Origin: Deltaproteobacteria bacterium
GTDB lineage: Bacteria; Myxococcota_A; UBA796; GCA-2862545
Assembly: GCA_006226595.1 (NCBI GenBank)
Contig: SBGP01000114.1
Coordinates: 1-52,214, forward strand
Length of the DNA: 52,214 bases
Direction of reading: 5' to 3'
Of this stretch, positions 34,023 to 41,851 are shown in pieces. Numbering within the stretch: the first letter of the stretch is position 1; each line of letters starts with the position of its first letter. The translations under genes and the position numbers were made by a program. Below the pieces are notes generated by a model. The model searched no databases and was not told where the DNA came from. It saw only the letters and a list, made by a program, of their open reading frames with translations.

Positions 34023-34144
34023 GCGACGACCCCTGGTACCACGGCACCCGCGCCAACCTCGGCGGGGGCGACCTCATCGAAGTGGGACACCGCTCGAGCT
34101 CCTGCAGCCGCCACGTCGTGCGCTTCGTGGATCTCGCCCGATGA
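34019..34144 (+). CDS. 41-residue ORF resembling the N-terminus of Arr (rifampin ADP-ribosyltransferase)
   Basis: GTG at 34019 overlaps the cyclase stop, and the TGA at 34142 overlaps the next ATG, so the ORF is coupled on both sides. Residues 5-24 (PWYHGTRANLGGGDLIEVGH) match the NAD-binding N-terminal segment of Arr proteins (YHGTKAxLxxGDLL). The remaining roughly 115 residues of Arr are missing. It is either the stub of an internally deleted arr gene or a micro-protein kept for coupling. Too short to be an active transferase. Not previously called as a gene because of its length. Confidence 0.5.
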   Translation: MSDDPWYHGTRANLGGGDLIEVGHRSSSCSRHVVRFVDLAR

Positions 34145-34668
34145 GCTTGGTCGGGCTGCTGTTCTTGCACGCCGCCGTCGCTGGCGAGGCCGACCCGGAG
34201 CCGACCTGGTTCTTCGGGGCGCAGCTCGCGATCACCGCCGAGCCCTTCGAGGACGGCGGCACCGCGGTGTCGCTCAACGTGCTCCCGCTGGTGGTGGAGT
34301 GGGCGGCGACCCGGCACGTCGGGCTTCGCGCGACCACCGTTCTCAACCTGCAGTTCGCCGGAGCCAGTACGGGCCTGGCCCACCGCGGCCTGGCGATGAC
34401 CCTGCCGGTGTACCTACCGGGTGCGAAGGACACCGCGCCCTACCAGGGCTTCTATGTGGGCCCGCACGCCGGCTTCACCACCAACCCTCTCGTGGGCGGC
34501 AAGGACCTGACCGCGGCCGGCGAGGTCGGCGTGCGGTGGGAGGTGATGCCTCGGTGGTCGCTGAACCTCGCGCTGCAGGCAGGCGGCACCTGGCTCGATC
34601 GCCCGGAGAACGACCGCTGGGTCACTCACTTCGGCTTCTTTCCGAGCTTCGGCGCGTGGACGTTCTGA
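34141..34668 (+). CDS. Exported protein, probable small outer-membrane barrel
   Basis: 175 residues with signal peptide (LVGLLFLHAAVAGEA). Alternating strands such as TWFFGAQLAITAEPF, VGLRATTVLNLQFAG, FYVGPHAGFTTNP and WSLNLALQAGGTW end in a terminal aromatic Phe (GAWTF), the usual mark of a beta-barrel assembled by BAM. Translation coupled to the Arr-like fragment and thus to the cyclase gene. Function unknown. Confidence 0.62.
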   Translation: MSLVGLLFLHAAVAGEADPEPTWFFGAQLAITAEPFEDGGTAVSLNVLPLVVEWAATRHVGLRATTVLNLQFAGASTGLAHRGLAMTLPVYLPGAKDTAPYQGFYVGPHAGFTTNPLVGGKDLTAAGEVGVRWEVMPRWSLNLALQAGGTWLDRPENDRWVTHFGFFPSFGAWTF

Positions 34669-34691
34669 GCGCGGCCTCGATCCATGCTCTC

Positions 34692-34708
34692 GGAGGAGGA
34701 CCTCCTCC
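34692..34708. other. Palindrome GGAGGAGG-A-CCTCCTCC
   Basis: Perfect 8-bp arms around one base in the 52-bp gap between two convergent genes. It could be part of a terminator or a protein site, but there is no T-tract. Confidence 0.35.
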
Positions 34709-34720
34709 CGGGTAGAGCCT

Positions 34721-34945
34721 TCACCCGGCGCCCGGAGCAGGCTCCACCTCGGGCTCGATGTCGCGTCCATCGACGAGCACCGTGGGTGAGCCCGCGAAGC
34801 GCACGCGGGCCTCGGGGTGAGCGTCCACGTCCACGACGACGAGCTTTGCGCTCACCGACATCTGCGCCGCGACCTCCTCGTTCAGCGCGCGGGTCGCGAC
34901 CGTGGTCCGGCAACCCGGCGTGTGCAGGAGCTCGATTACCGGCAT
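34721..34945 (-). CDS. Small thioredoxin-fold-like protein
   Basis: 74 residues from ATG 34945: MPVIELLHTPGCRTTVATRA, then a helix, VVVDVDAHPEARVRF, and GSPTVLVDGRDIEPE, the beta-alpha-beta and cis-Pro (GSPT) pattern of small thioredoxin-like proteins, with a single active-site Cys (GCRTT) rather than CxxC. Relatives occur next to metal-responsive genes or as selenoproteins; here the residue is Cys. An upstream ATG at 35005 would extend it by 20 residues. Neither start has a strong ribosome-binding site. Confidence 0.6.
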   Translation of the reverse strand: MPVIELLHTPGCRTTVATRALNEEVAAQMSVSAKLVVVDVDAHPEARVRFAGSPTVLVDGRDIEPEVEPAPGAG

Positions 34946-35111
34946 CGGCTCGGCATCCTCTCTCGGCTGCGCCGGGCTCCGTGGGTTCTTCTCTTCGTCC
35001 ACCATGCGAAGCCGTATCCGAGCCGCTCGCTCCTCGCGAATCGCGTCCACGGGAGAGGCGCCGGGAAGGCCGCGGCGCCGCGACACTCGTGAGCACCCGC
35101 CCAGCGCGAGC

Positions 35112-36041
35112 TCAGCGAGCCCTCGTCGCCAGGTTCCAGGTGGCGGGATCCTGCATGTGCTCGGTGATGTAGTCGATGAAGACCCGAACCTTAGGGGGCA
35201 GGTTGGTTCCGGAGGCGTAGTAGATGGAGAGAGGCGGCGGCGCGATGACCCACTCCTCGAGGATGGGCGTCAGCTCGCCGGCGCGAATCCAGGCCTGCGC
35301 GACGAGCCCCACCATCGCGACGCCGAGTCCCTGGGCCGCCAGGTCGCACAGCAGCTCCTGGCTCGACACGATGAACTTCGCCGGCGGGTCGACAAAGGCG
35401 ACGTCCCCCGTCTCATCGACGTACGGCCACCGCATCAGCTCACCCGAGGCGTGGGAGCGGAAGCGGACGCAGGGAAGGTCCAGGAGTTGACGCGGGTGGT
35501 CTGGGCGCCCGTGGACCTGCAGGAACGCCTCCGACGCGACGAACGAGACCGAGCCGTTGCACAGCTTCTTCATGACGAAGTCCGTACTGGGGGCGACCCG
35601 CCCGCCAATGCCGAGGTCGATCTGCTCCTTCACCAGATCGCGCACCTGGTCGTCGAAGAGCAGGTCGAGCTCCACGTCCGGGTAGCGGGCATGGAAGCCC
35701 TCGAGCAACGGGACGATGAACTGTCGACCAAACGCGTAGGACGCCGCGACCCGGACCTTGCCGCGCGGGTGGTCGGGTACGCTGCGCACCGCGAGCAGGG
35801 CCTCGTCGAGCGAGGCGACGTGTGCAGCGGTGTGTCGGTAGAGCCGCTCCCCGTCATCGGTGAGCGTCAGCTTGTGCGTCGACCGGTAGAACAACTGCGT
35901 CCCGAGCCCGCTCTCGAGGGCTCGTACGGCCTTGCTGACCGCGGCCGAGGTCACGCCGAGTCGACGTGCGGTCTCCGAGAAGTTCAGGTCGTCGGCAGCT
36001 CGTATGAACACGGGCAGGTAGCGCTTCAGGTCGTTCGCCAT
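35112..36041 (-). CDS. LysR family transcriptional regulator
   Basis: 309 residues. Winged helix-turn-helix at the N-terminus (FIRAADDLNFSETARRLGVT then SAAVSKAVRALESGLGTQLF), then the two-lobed effector domain (GKVRVAASYAFGRQFIVPLLEGF; DLGIGGRVAPSTDFVMKKL; GLGVAMVGLVAQ). Divergent from a methyltransferase gene with 151 bp between, the common arrangement for an LTTR and its target. A TCAAC-N5-GTTGA dyad lies in that gap. Confidence 0.92.
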   Translation of the reverse strand: MANDLKRYLPVFIRAADDLNFSETARRLGVTSAAVSKAVRALESGLGTQLFYRSTHKLTLTDDGERLYRHTAAHVASLDEALLAVRSVPDHPRGKVRVAASYAFGRQFIVPLLEGFHARYPDVELDLLFDDQVRDLVKEQIDLGIGGRVAPSTDFVMKKLCNGSVSFVASEAFLQVHGRPDHPRQLLDLPCVRFRSHASGELMRWPYVDETGDVAFVDPPAKFIVSSQELLCDLAAQGLGVAMVGLVAQAWIRAGELTPILEEWVIAPPPLSIYYASGTNLPPKVRVFIDYITEHMQDPATWNLATRAR

Positions 36042-36076
36042 GGTCGGATTCTCACCTACTCATCCGAGGGCCGCTA

Positions 36077-36091
36077 TCAACCAAAAGTTGA
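36077..36091. promoter_or_regulatory. Candidate LysR-type binding dyad
   Basis: TCAAC (36077-36081) and GTTGA (36087-36091) form a perfect 5-bp inverted repeat around CAAAA, 36 bp upstream of the lysR start and about 100 bp before the divergent methyltransferase start. It stands in the only AT-rich part of the gap. Confidence 0.45.
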
Positions 36092-36192
36092 AGTCATTAC
36101 GAATTTACTGCGACTACAGGTATCAGGCTGGCGTGGGTAGCTTCCTGTCAGCGAGGGGGTCGAAGGGACCCGCCGCAGACAGGGAGGCGAAG

Positions 36193-37026
36193 ATGAGCCA
36201 GGAACGAGGACAGGAAAAGCCGCTCGGCCAGGTGGGGCCATGGGACGCGGTCGCCGGCGGGTACCGCGACGTGACGGCGAAGCACTTTCGCCAGTACGCC
36301 GAAGAGGCCCTCGGGATGGCGGGCGTCGATCCGGACACCGACGTGCTGGACGTCGCCACAGGCCCGGGCACGCTCGCCCTGCTGGCGGCTCCCCGGGTGC
36401 ATTCGGTTCACGCCGTGGACTTCTCGCCGAACATGATCGCGCTGCTCCAGGACACCATCCGGCAAGAGGGGCTCGAGAACGTCGAGGCCCGCGTCGAGGA
36501 CGGCCAGGCACTCTCCTTCGAGGACGAGCGTTTCGATGCTGCCTTCTCGATGTTCGGGCTGATGTTCTTCCCCGACCGCATGAAGGGGCACGCGGAGATG
36601 CTCCGGACGCTGCGACCCGGTGGGGCGGCCGTGATCTCGAGCTGGGCCCCGATCGCGAACTCCTCGCTGATGCGAGTGTTGTTCGAGGCCCTGCAGGCCA
36701 TCGACCCGAACATCCGCCCCACGCAAGCGGACGTGGAGTCCATCGAGGCTCTCGACGCCCTCGAGCGGGAGATGCTGAGAGCGGGCTACGTGGATGTGGA
36801 GGTCCGGCGAGTCGATGGCGAGATGCGCTACCCCACCGCCGAGGGATTCTGGCGTGATCTCGTCAAGGGCAGCGCGCCGCTGGTGATGATGAAGCAGAAC
36901 GTCGCCCCGGACCGGTGGGAGGCGATGTCCGCGACAGCCGTGCGCGAGATCGAGCGCCGGTACGGGTCGGAGGACCTCTCGTTCAACGCCCTCGCGAACC
37001 TGGGCATCGGGCGGAAGCGAGGGTGA
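36193..37026 (+). CDS. SAM-dependent methyltransferase (UbiE-like)
   Basis: 277 residues, with motif I VLDVATGPGTLALLAAP, acidic loop VHAVDFSPNMIALL, motif II DERFDAAFSMFGLMFFPD and LRPGGAAVISSWAP, the pattern of UbiE/COQ5-type class I methyltransferases. Substrate unknown. ATG at 36193 with GGGAGG 5 nt upstream. Likely controlled by the divergent LysR regulator. Ends 1 nt before the 3' end of the convergent selC gene. Confidence 0.86.
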   Translation: MSQERGQEKPLGQVGPWDAVAGGYRDVTAKHFRQYAEEALGMAGVDPDTDVLDVATGPGTLALLAAPRVHSVHAVDFSPNMIALLQDTIRQEGLENVEARVEDGQALSFEDERFDAAFSMFGLMFFPDRMKGHAEMLRTLRPGGAAVISSWAPIANSSLMRVLFEALQAIDPNIRPTQADVESIEALDALEREMLRAGYVDVEVRRVDGEMRYPTAEGFWRDLVKGSAPLVMMKQNVAPDRWEAMSATAVREIERRYGSEDLSFNALANLGIGRKRG

Positions 37027-37027
37027 T

Positions 37028-37128
37028 TGGCGGCGGGTCATGAGAATCGAACTCACCGAACAGAGCCTCTCGACCCGTCCCGACCGGTTTTGAAGACCGG
37101 GGCCAGCACCAGCTTGGCAAGACCCGCC
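37028..37128 (-). tRNA. selC: tRNA-Sec (selenocysteine, TCA anticodon)
   Basis: Reverse strand: 8-bp acceptor stem GGCGGGTC/GACCCGCC (one longer than normal, as in bacterial tRNA-Sec), anticodon arm CCGGT-CTTCAAA-ACCGG with anticodon TCA, a very long variable arm (about 22 nt), T-loop TTCGATT, discriminator G and encoded CCA. 101 nt in all, like Escherichia coli selC. It reads UGA as selenocysteine with SelB. No selA, selB or selD gene is in the window. Confidence 0.95.
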
Positions 37129-37164
37129 GCGCACACGGTATCGCGGGGGGCGAAGCGTGTCCTG

Positions 37165-38112
37165 TCACCGAGCCGGCAGTACCGCCATCGTCGCGTGCAC
37201 ACGGGCGTCGTGCGCTGGCACCAGCGTCAGCTCCGGATGGCGGGCCTGGAGGCGGTGCAGGAAAGCCAGCTGCTCCCGCACACCCGCGGGGTCGGCGTCG
37301 ACCAGGCGACGCGACAGCCAGGGCTTCTCGCTGGGCCAGTCCACGCCCTCCCGAACCCATGCGGTGTCGCCGATGAACAGCGCTGGCGCCCCCACCTCCG
37401 GCCGCACGAGCACTCCCACCGATCCTGGCGTGTGCCCGGGCATCGGCACGACCACCACCGCACCGTCCCCGAACACATCCCAGCTGCGTGAGAACGGCCC
37501 GTGCGCAGGCCCGTCGAGCCGCAGCTCACGCACCGCGACTGGGCTCTCCGCGTCGATCGCGCGGAAGACCTCACCACTCTCGTGGGTGCGGACGTGCGCC
37601 AGTTCCTCCGACGGCATCCAGGTCGTCACGCCCGCGAGGTCCGCGAGCCCGCTCACGTGGTCCCAGTGGCCGTGGGTGAGCAGCACCCCCCACAGGTCCT
37701 CGGTGCCCAGCCCCCGTGCGGCCAGCGCCGCCCCGGTTCCCTCGACGAGGTCGAGCTTGGCCACAGCTCGCATCAGCGCCGGCTGCACTGCCATGTGCTC
37801 GTGTCCCTCGGTGGCGATGCCCGCGTCGATGAGCACGGTTCCCTGGGGATGCTCGACGACAAAGGCGGTCAGCGCGCTGGTGACGGGAGCGGTGGGGGGT
37901 GCTCCTCGCACGCTCAGGGCGAGCAGCGTCTCGATCTTCGCCGTCGGCAGCCGCCACAGGCGCACCCCAGCGACCCGCGCGGGTTCGGGAAGCGCCATGA
38001 GCTCGCCATCCGGGACGGTGAGCGGCCGCGGCACGAAGGTCCAGGCCAGGGCGAGGAGCGGCGCCAGGCACAGCCCGAGCAGCGAGAACAGCCAACGACG
38101 TCGTGCATGCAT
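37165..38112 (-). CDS. MBL-fold metallohydrolase, membrane-anchored or exported
   Basis: 315 residues. N-terminal hydrophobic helix (WLFSLLGLCLAPLLALAWTF) serves as anchor or signal. Metallo-beta-lactamase motif LLTHGHWDHVSGL supplies HxHxDH, a further His is in MPGHTPGSVGV, Asp in LFIGDTAW, and a last His in LVPAHDARVH; the dinuclear site is complete. It resembles lactonase/AttM-like MBL proteins, but the substrate is open. The 71-bp gap to divergent kptA holds both promoters. Lies downstream of no other gene on its strand until selC. Confidence 0.85.
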   Translation of the reverse strand: MHARRRWLFSLLGLCLAPLLALAWTFVPRPLTVPDGELMALPEPARVAGVRLWRLPTAKIETLLALSVRGAPPTAPVTSALTAFVVEHPQGTVLIDAGIATEGHEHMAVQPALMRAVAKLDLVEGTGAALAARGLGTEDLWGVLLTHGHWDHVSGLADLAGVTTWMPSEELAHVRTHESGEVFRAIDAESPVAVRELRLDGPAHGPFSRSWDVFGDGAVVVVPMPGHTPGSVGVLVRPEVGAPALFIGDTAWVREGVDWPSEKPWLSRRLVDADPAGVREQLAFLHRLQARHPELTLVPAHDARVHATMAVLPAR

Positions 38113-38183
38113 GGGGCTCACTGTACGCGCGACGCCGACGGCGACCAGTGGCCCGAGCGCATTCACGTCGATACCCGCGGACC

Positions 38184-38711
38184 ATGTCTGCACAGAGCAA
38201 GCACCTGTCCTGGCTGCTGCGGCACGGCGCCCGTGAAGCGGGCCTGGCCATGGACGAGGCCGGCTGGGCCCGCGTCGATGACGTCCTGGCCCTCACCGGG
38301 CTCGACGCACAGACCCTCGCCGAGGTCGTCGCGACCAATACCAAGCGCCGCCTGATGGTGCGTGACGGGTACATCCGCGCTTGTCAGGGTCACTCGCTCG
38401 ACGGCATGCCGGTGACCCGTGAAGCGCTCGAGGCCTCGTGGTCGCGCTTCGAAGGGCCGCGTGCCTGGCATGCGACGCGGCCCACGCTCGTGGCACGCAT
38501 CCGCGAAGAGGGCCTGTTGCCGATGGGGCGTACCCACGTGCACCTGGCCCCCTCACCCACCAGTCAGGTCGGCAAGCGCAGTGCGCCCGCCCTGCTCGAG
38601 ATCGACCTGGACCGGGTCCGCGAGGCGAACCTCGGGGTGTTCGCGGCCGACAACGGCGTCGTGCTCGTGCGGCGCGTGCCCCCAGAGGCCGTGATCAGTG
38701 CTGACCGGTGA
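38184..38711 (+). CDS. kptA: RNA 2'-phosphotransferase (Tpt1/KptA)
   Basis: 175 residues, the normal size. Conserved blocks are KHLSWLLRHGAREAG, GYIRACQGHSLDG, WHATRPTLVARIREEGLLP and GRTHVHLAPS. The enzyme moves a 2'-phosphate at an RNA splice junction to NAD+, giving ADP-ribose 1'',2''-cyclic phosphate. In fungi it finishes tRNA splicing; its bacterial role is unclear. It lies about 2 kb from the rtc RNA-repair operon though on the opposite strand. Last 17 bp overlap the convergent ferritin-like gene. Confidence 0.9.
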   Translation: MSAQSKHLSWLLRHGAREAGLAMDEAGWARVDDVLALTGLDAQTLAEVVATNTKRRLMVRDGYIRACQGHSLDGMPVTREALEASWSRFEGPRAWHATRPTLVARIREEGLLPMGRTHVHLAPSPTSQVGKRSAPALLEIDLDRVREANLGVFAADNGVVLVRRVPPEAVISADR

Positions 38712-38985
38712 TCGGTCCGTCCTTGAACAGCGTCTCGCGCAGCTCCTTGTCGAACACCGGATCCCGACGGCGAATCCACTCGAGGACCATCACCGCGTGC
38801 TCCTTCTCCTCGTCGCGGTTGTGCTCGAGAATCGCCTTGAGGCTCTCGTCCTTGGTGGCGTCGATACGCTGCTGGTACCAATCGACCGCCTCGAGCTCCT
38901 CCATGAGCGACGTGATGGCGCGGTGCATGTCGCGGGTCGCGTCCGAGAGCTCGCCAACCGGCTCATGGTATCCCTCGTTGGCCAT
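38695..38985 (-). CDS. Encapsulated-ferritin-type (EncFtn) protein lacking the cargo tail
   Basis: 96 residues of two long helices. HRAITSLMEELEAVDWYQQR and HNRDEEKEHAVMVLEWIRR match the EncFtn family of Rhodospirillum rubrum closely. The ferroxidase residues correspond to Glu30, Glu60 and His63. EncFtn oxidises Fe(II) inside an encapsulin shell, to which it is directed by a C-terminal LGIGSL-type peptide. Here the protein ends right after the fold (GPITGQH) with no such peptide, and no encapsulin gene is next to it. AGGAGG precedes the ATG at 38985. Confidence 0.85.
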   Translation of the reverse strand: MANEGYHEPVGELSDATRDMHRAITSLMEELEAVDWYQQRIDATKDESLKAILEHNRDEEKEHAVMVLEWIRRRDPVFDKELRETLFKDGPITGQH

Positions 38986-39038
38986 GCTTCCTCCTGGTAG
39001 GCAGGAAACCTAGTCGATTGCCGGTCGCGGTGCGGCGC

Positions 39039-39785
39039 TCACGGCCAGCTCTCGGGAGGCGGCGGCGCCGTTCGCCAGTCGAGCTCGGGATCCACGGTCG
39101 CCCATCCGACCCACAAGGCCCCCGAGAGGTACGCCGCAATCGGGTCTTCGTCGCCATTGGGCTCGCGGAGGTAGGTGTTGATCTCCTTGCCGTCCGCATC
39201 GCGCCGTTGCATCGGATGCGCCACGTTGATGCGGCCGAGCTGGCGGCCACGGCGGGTTCCCGCGTGGGCGTACACCGCCGTGCCATCAGGCTCGACGTCG
39301 ACGATGATGCCGATATGCGTCAGCGTGTCGTCCCAGCGCCCGTTGCCGTTGCGGTCGTGGGTGTCGTCGAAGAACACGAGGTCGCCGACCCGGGGCGTCG
39401 TGCTCCAGTGGATGGTGCCGTGCACCGCGGCGAGGTCGTAGATGCTCGATACGACCCCGTCCATCTCGACGCCGACCTCGGTGAACACCGCGGAGACGAA
39501 CCCCGAGCAGTCATCTCGGAACCGGAGGTCGGGGTGGGTCAACTGGTAGCGGGCTTCGGTCGCCACACGCCGCGCGAAGGCCGGGTCGACCTCGTCGCAG
39601 GCACCCTCGACGCACTCGCGCGAGGCCCACGCCTCGGTCACGGTGGCCAGAGCCGCGGCGACCGCACGCTTCTGCGCGTCGCGCTCGGGCATGGCGCCGA
39701 CCTCGGGCGCGGGTCGAGGCCACATCCACGCGCCGCCGAGCCCGAAGAGCACGAGCCCGCCGAGGAGAAGCTGGCCGACGGTCAC
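39039..39785 (-). CDS. NlpC/P60-like cysteine peptidase, membrane-anchored
   Basis: About 248 residues. An N-terminal helix (VGQLLLGGLVLFGLGGAWMW) anchors or exports it. Active-site Cys in FRDDCSGFVSAVF, and a His in LTHIGIIVDVE, fit the NlpC/P60-CHAP papain-like fold that cuts peptidoglycan peptides. PRVGDLVFFDDTHDRNGNG is the usual 'GDLVFF' strand. Start is uncertain: GTG 39785 lies 7 nt after the upstream lipoprotein stop; ATG 39818 would overlap that gene by 26 bp. Confidence 0.78.
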   Translation of the reverse strand: MTVGQLLLGGLVLFGLGGAWMWPRPAPEVGAMPERDAQKRAVAAALATVTEAWASRECVEGACDEVDPAFARRVATEARYQLTHPDLRFRDDCSGFVSAVFTEVGVEMDGVVSSIYDLAAVHGTIHWSTTPRVGDLVFFDDTHDRNGNGRWDDTLTHIGIIVDVEPDGTAVYAHAGTRRGRQLGRINVAHPMQRRDADGKEINTYLREPNGDEDPIAAYLSGALWVGWATVDPELDWRTAPPPPESWP

Positions 39786-39792
39786 CTTCAGA

Positions 39793-40218
39793 TCAGCACC
39801 CGACCTTCCACGCACCATTCTCGCGGACCAGCTCGAGCTCGCCGGAGCGCGTGACCTCGCCGACATCCACGCCGTCGATCTTCACGTCGACCTCGGTGCC
39901 GAGCACATTCACCTTCTCGTCGACCTTCTTGCCCTCGGCCTTGCCCTCGTACTCGTAGGCGACGAGCGCGCGATCCGCATCCGAGGAGACCACGGCGATA
40001 TCGAGACGCGTGAAGCTCACCGGCGCCCAGAACACCTTTCCCGGCGCACCCTTGGCCACCGGCTTGCCCTGGCACGCCGAGGCAACGTGGCTGCGCACGA
40101 CGTCGTCCTGCCCGGCGCTGATCGCTTCGAAGTACGACCGAAGCACCGAATCCGGGCCGGGCGATCCCAGCGACGTGCAGCCTGCGAGCGCTGCAAACAG
40201 GCATCCCGCTCCGCGCAT
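39793..40218 (-). CDS. Small lipoprotein, unknown function
   Basis: 141 residues with lipobox LAGC (Cys14). The body has the outline of a small NTF2-like or DUF4878-type fold (VLRSYFEAISAGQDDVVRSH near the start, a strand-rich end LELVRENGAWKVGC), but the call is tentative. AGGAGG 4 nt before ATG 40218. Probably in one operon with the NlpC/P60-like gene 7 nt downstream. Confidence 0.65.
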   Translation of the reverse strand: MRGAGCLFAALAGCTSLGSPGPDSVLRSYFEAISAGQDDVVRSHVASACQGKPVAKGAPGKVFWAPVSFTRLDIAVVSSDADRALVAYEYEGKAEGKKVDEKVNVLGTEVDVKIDGVDVGEVTRSGELELVRENGAWKVGC

Positions 40219-40309
40219 GGCACCTCCTGACTGTCCCATACCACCGCATCGGCCCCCACGCGCGGGCCCGCATGCGCTACCCTTGCCCCGTCGCAATCCA
40301 GAGGTGACG

Positions 40310-40810
40310 ATGCGCACGGCCCTGCTGACCGCTCTGCTCCTGACCGCCCCCCTGGCCATGGCCGAGGACCCGCCGCCTGCCGAGGGTGGCGAGGCCGCCG
40401 CCGAGGGCGAGGGCACCGAGGGTGAAGAGGGCAAGAAGGCGCTTCCCGAGGTCGACATGCAGGAGGCCATCGCGGAGTGCGCGAGCAAGAGCCTCATGGA
40501 AGACTGCGAAGTCGGCGAGCTCATCGGCCTGTGCCAGCTCGAGCCGTGCGAGGCCGGCTGGAAGGACGGCGCGCGCGCCTGCAAGCAGTGCGTGCCCTAC
40601 GACTTCAAGCCCGAAGCGCCGCCGCCGGCGGAGCCTGAGCCCATGCTCGCCGAAGGCGAGGAAGGGCCGGACGCCAAGGAAGGCAAGGCCGGCAAGAAGG
40701 GCCGTCGCCGCGTGAAGAAGCGGGACTGTGGCTGCAACAGCAGCAGCGTGCCCGTCGGCGCCTTCGGCCTGAGCCTGCTCCTCCCGCTGGTCATTCGCCG
40801 CCGGCAGTGA
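40310..40810 (+). CDS. MYXO-CTERM-type exported protein
   Basis: 166 residues: signal peptide (LLTALLLTAPLAMA), an acidic Ala/Glu-rich segment, a small Cys-containing domain (about 57-103, six Cys), another low-complexity Pro/Glu/Lys stretch, then the sorting tail KKRDCGCNSSSVPVGAFGLSLL with a membrane helix and RRRQ. MYXO-CTERM tails mark proteins for surface sorting in Myxococcota. ATG 40310 preceded by GAGG. Its 3' end overlaps rtcA (convergent) by 20 bp. Confidence 0.82.
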   Translation: MRTALLTALLLTAPLAMAEDPPPAEGGEAAAEGEGTEGEEGKKALPEVDMQEAIAECASKSLMEDCEVGELIGLCQLEPCEAGWKDGARACKQCVPYDFKPEAPPPAEPEPMLAEGEEGPDAKEGKAGKKGRRRVKKRDCGCNSSSVPVGAFGLSLLLPLVIRRRQ

Positions 40811-41810
40811 GTTCGACGCGCCAGGCGCCTCGCGTCTCGCGCGTCATCGCGAACCGCTGACCCGTGAACGCCGCGATGACGTCGGCGTTGGTGCGGGTGT
40901 GCAGCGACGGCTCGACCGTACGGAAGCACCCCTCGCCCGCGAAGGCGATGGGCAGCAGCAGCTGATCCGCCAGGTGCTCGCACACGGGTACGTCCCGACC
41001 GAGCCAGTCGGTGTACGCGTCGATGGCCTCGGCGGCGACCTCCTCCGCGCGCACACCCTTGCGGCCGAAGCCCGTGAACACCGCATCTCCCGTGGGGAAG
41101 CGGGCGTGTAGCCAGCACGCGTTGCCCGGCCCGCGCGGATTCGCGACCTGGTGGGGCTTGCCGCGCCCGGTGCCCAGCGCACGGTCGAGCGCGACGAGCT
41201 CGCGTCCGCCGACCTTGAGGGGAAGCCCAGAGACGACCGCATGCGCCGACAGCGACACCTCGCCGCGCTCCAGCCAGTGCAGCGGCTGCCAGTCCGCCGG
41301 CTCGACCAGCGCGCGCACGCGCCCGCCGCCAGCCGGGTAGAAGCCGTGGGCCTCGAGCGCGAGGTCCACCGGGGCGCCCATGCGCGCCATCACCGGCGCA
41401 AAGCAGGCGGCCAGGAATGGAAACGGAGGCGACCAGTCGTTGTGCGTGCCGCCCTCGACCGCGACCTCGGACACGTCCTGGGCGTGCCACAGGATCGGAA
41501 GCACCGTCTGGAGCACCAGGTTCGCCGAGCCCGCGCTGCCCACCGCGAAGGCAAAGCTGCCAGCGCGGATCGGCCCCGGCTCGAACACGAGCGAGGTCGA
41601 GCCAAGCTGCGCGCCCTCGATGCGGGCACCGCAGATCTCCGCGGCCGCACGGACGCAAGCGAGGTGCTGACGCAGCAGCCCCGGCTTCGAGCGCCCGGCC
41701 CGGATGGCATCGATGCGAAACGCCCGACCCGTGATGGCCGAGAGGCTGAGGGAGGAGCGGAGGACCTGGCCCCCGCCCTCCCCCATGGACCCGTCAACAT
41801 GCAACAACAT
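40791..41810 (-). CDS. rtcA: RNA 3'-terminal phosphate cyclase
   Basis: 339 residues, normal length. The N-terminus LLHVDGSMGEGGGQVLRSSLSLSAITG is the family signature, followed by RPGL-like RSKPGLLRQHL, GGTHNDWSPPFPFL, and HLADQLLLPIAFAGEG near the C-terminus with the expected His. RtcA uses ATP to turn RNA 3'-phosphate into a 2',3'-cyclic phosphate through an adenylated His intermediate. Third gene of the rtcB operon. ATG 41810 has AGGTGG 4 nt upstream. Separated from the MJ1316 gene by a 130-nt leader holding a large stem-loop. Confidence 0.92.
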   Translation of the reverse strand: MLLHVDGSMGEGGGQVLRSSLSLSAITGRAFRIDAIRAGRSKPGLLRQHLACVRAAAEICGARIEGAQLGSTSLVFEPGPIRAGSFAFAVGSAGSANLVLQTVLPILWHAQDVSEVAVEGGTHNDWSPPFPFLAACFAPVMARMGAPVDLALEAHGFYPAGGGRVRALVEPADWQPLHWLERGEVSLSAHAVVSGLPLKVGGRELVALDRALGTGRGKPHQVANPRGPGNACWLHARFPTGDAVFTGFGRKGVRAEEVAAEAIDAYTDWLGRDVPVCEHLADQLLLPIAFAGEGCFRTVEPSLHTRTNADVIAAFTGQRFAMTRETRGAWRVELTAGGE

Positions 41811-41851
41811 CAAGCCACCTCCGGGTGCCGCAGGTCGCGGTCGCCAGCGTA

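Noticed and set aside
34721-34945. Selenoprotein candidate near selC
   Set aside because: The active-site position is an ordinary Cys codon and no in-frame TGA is read through. The same holds for other genes near selC.
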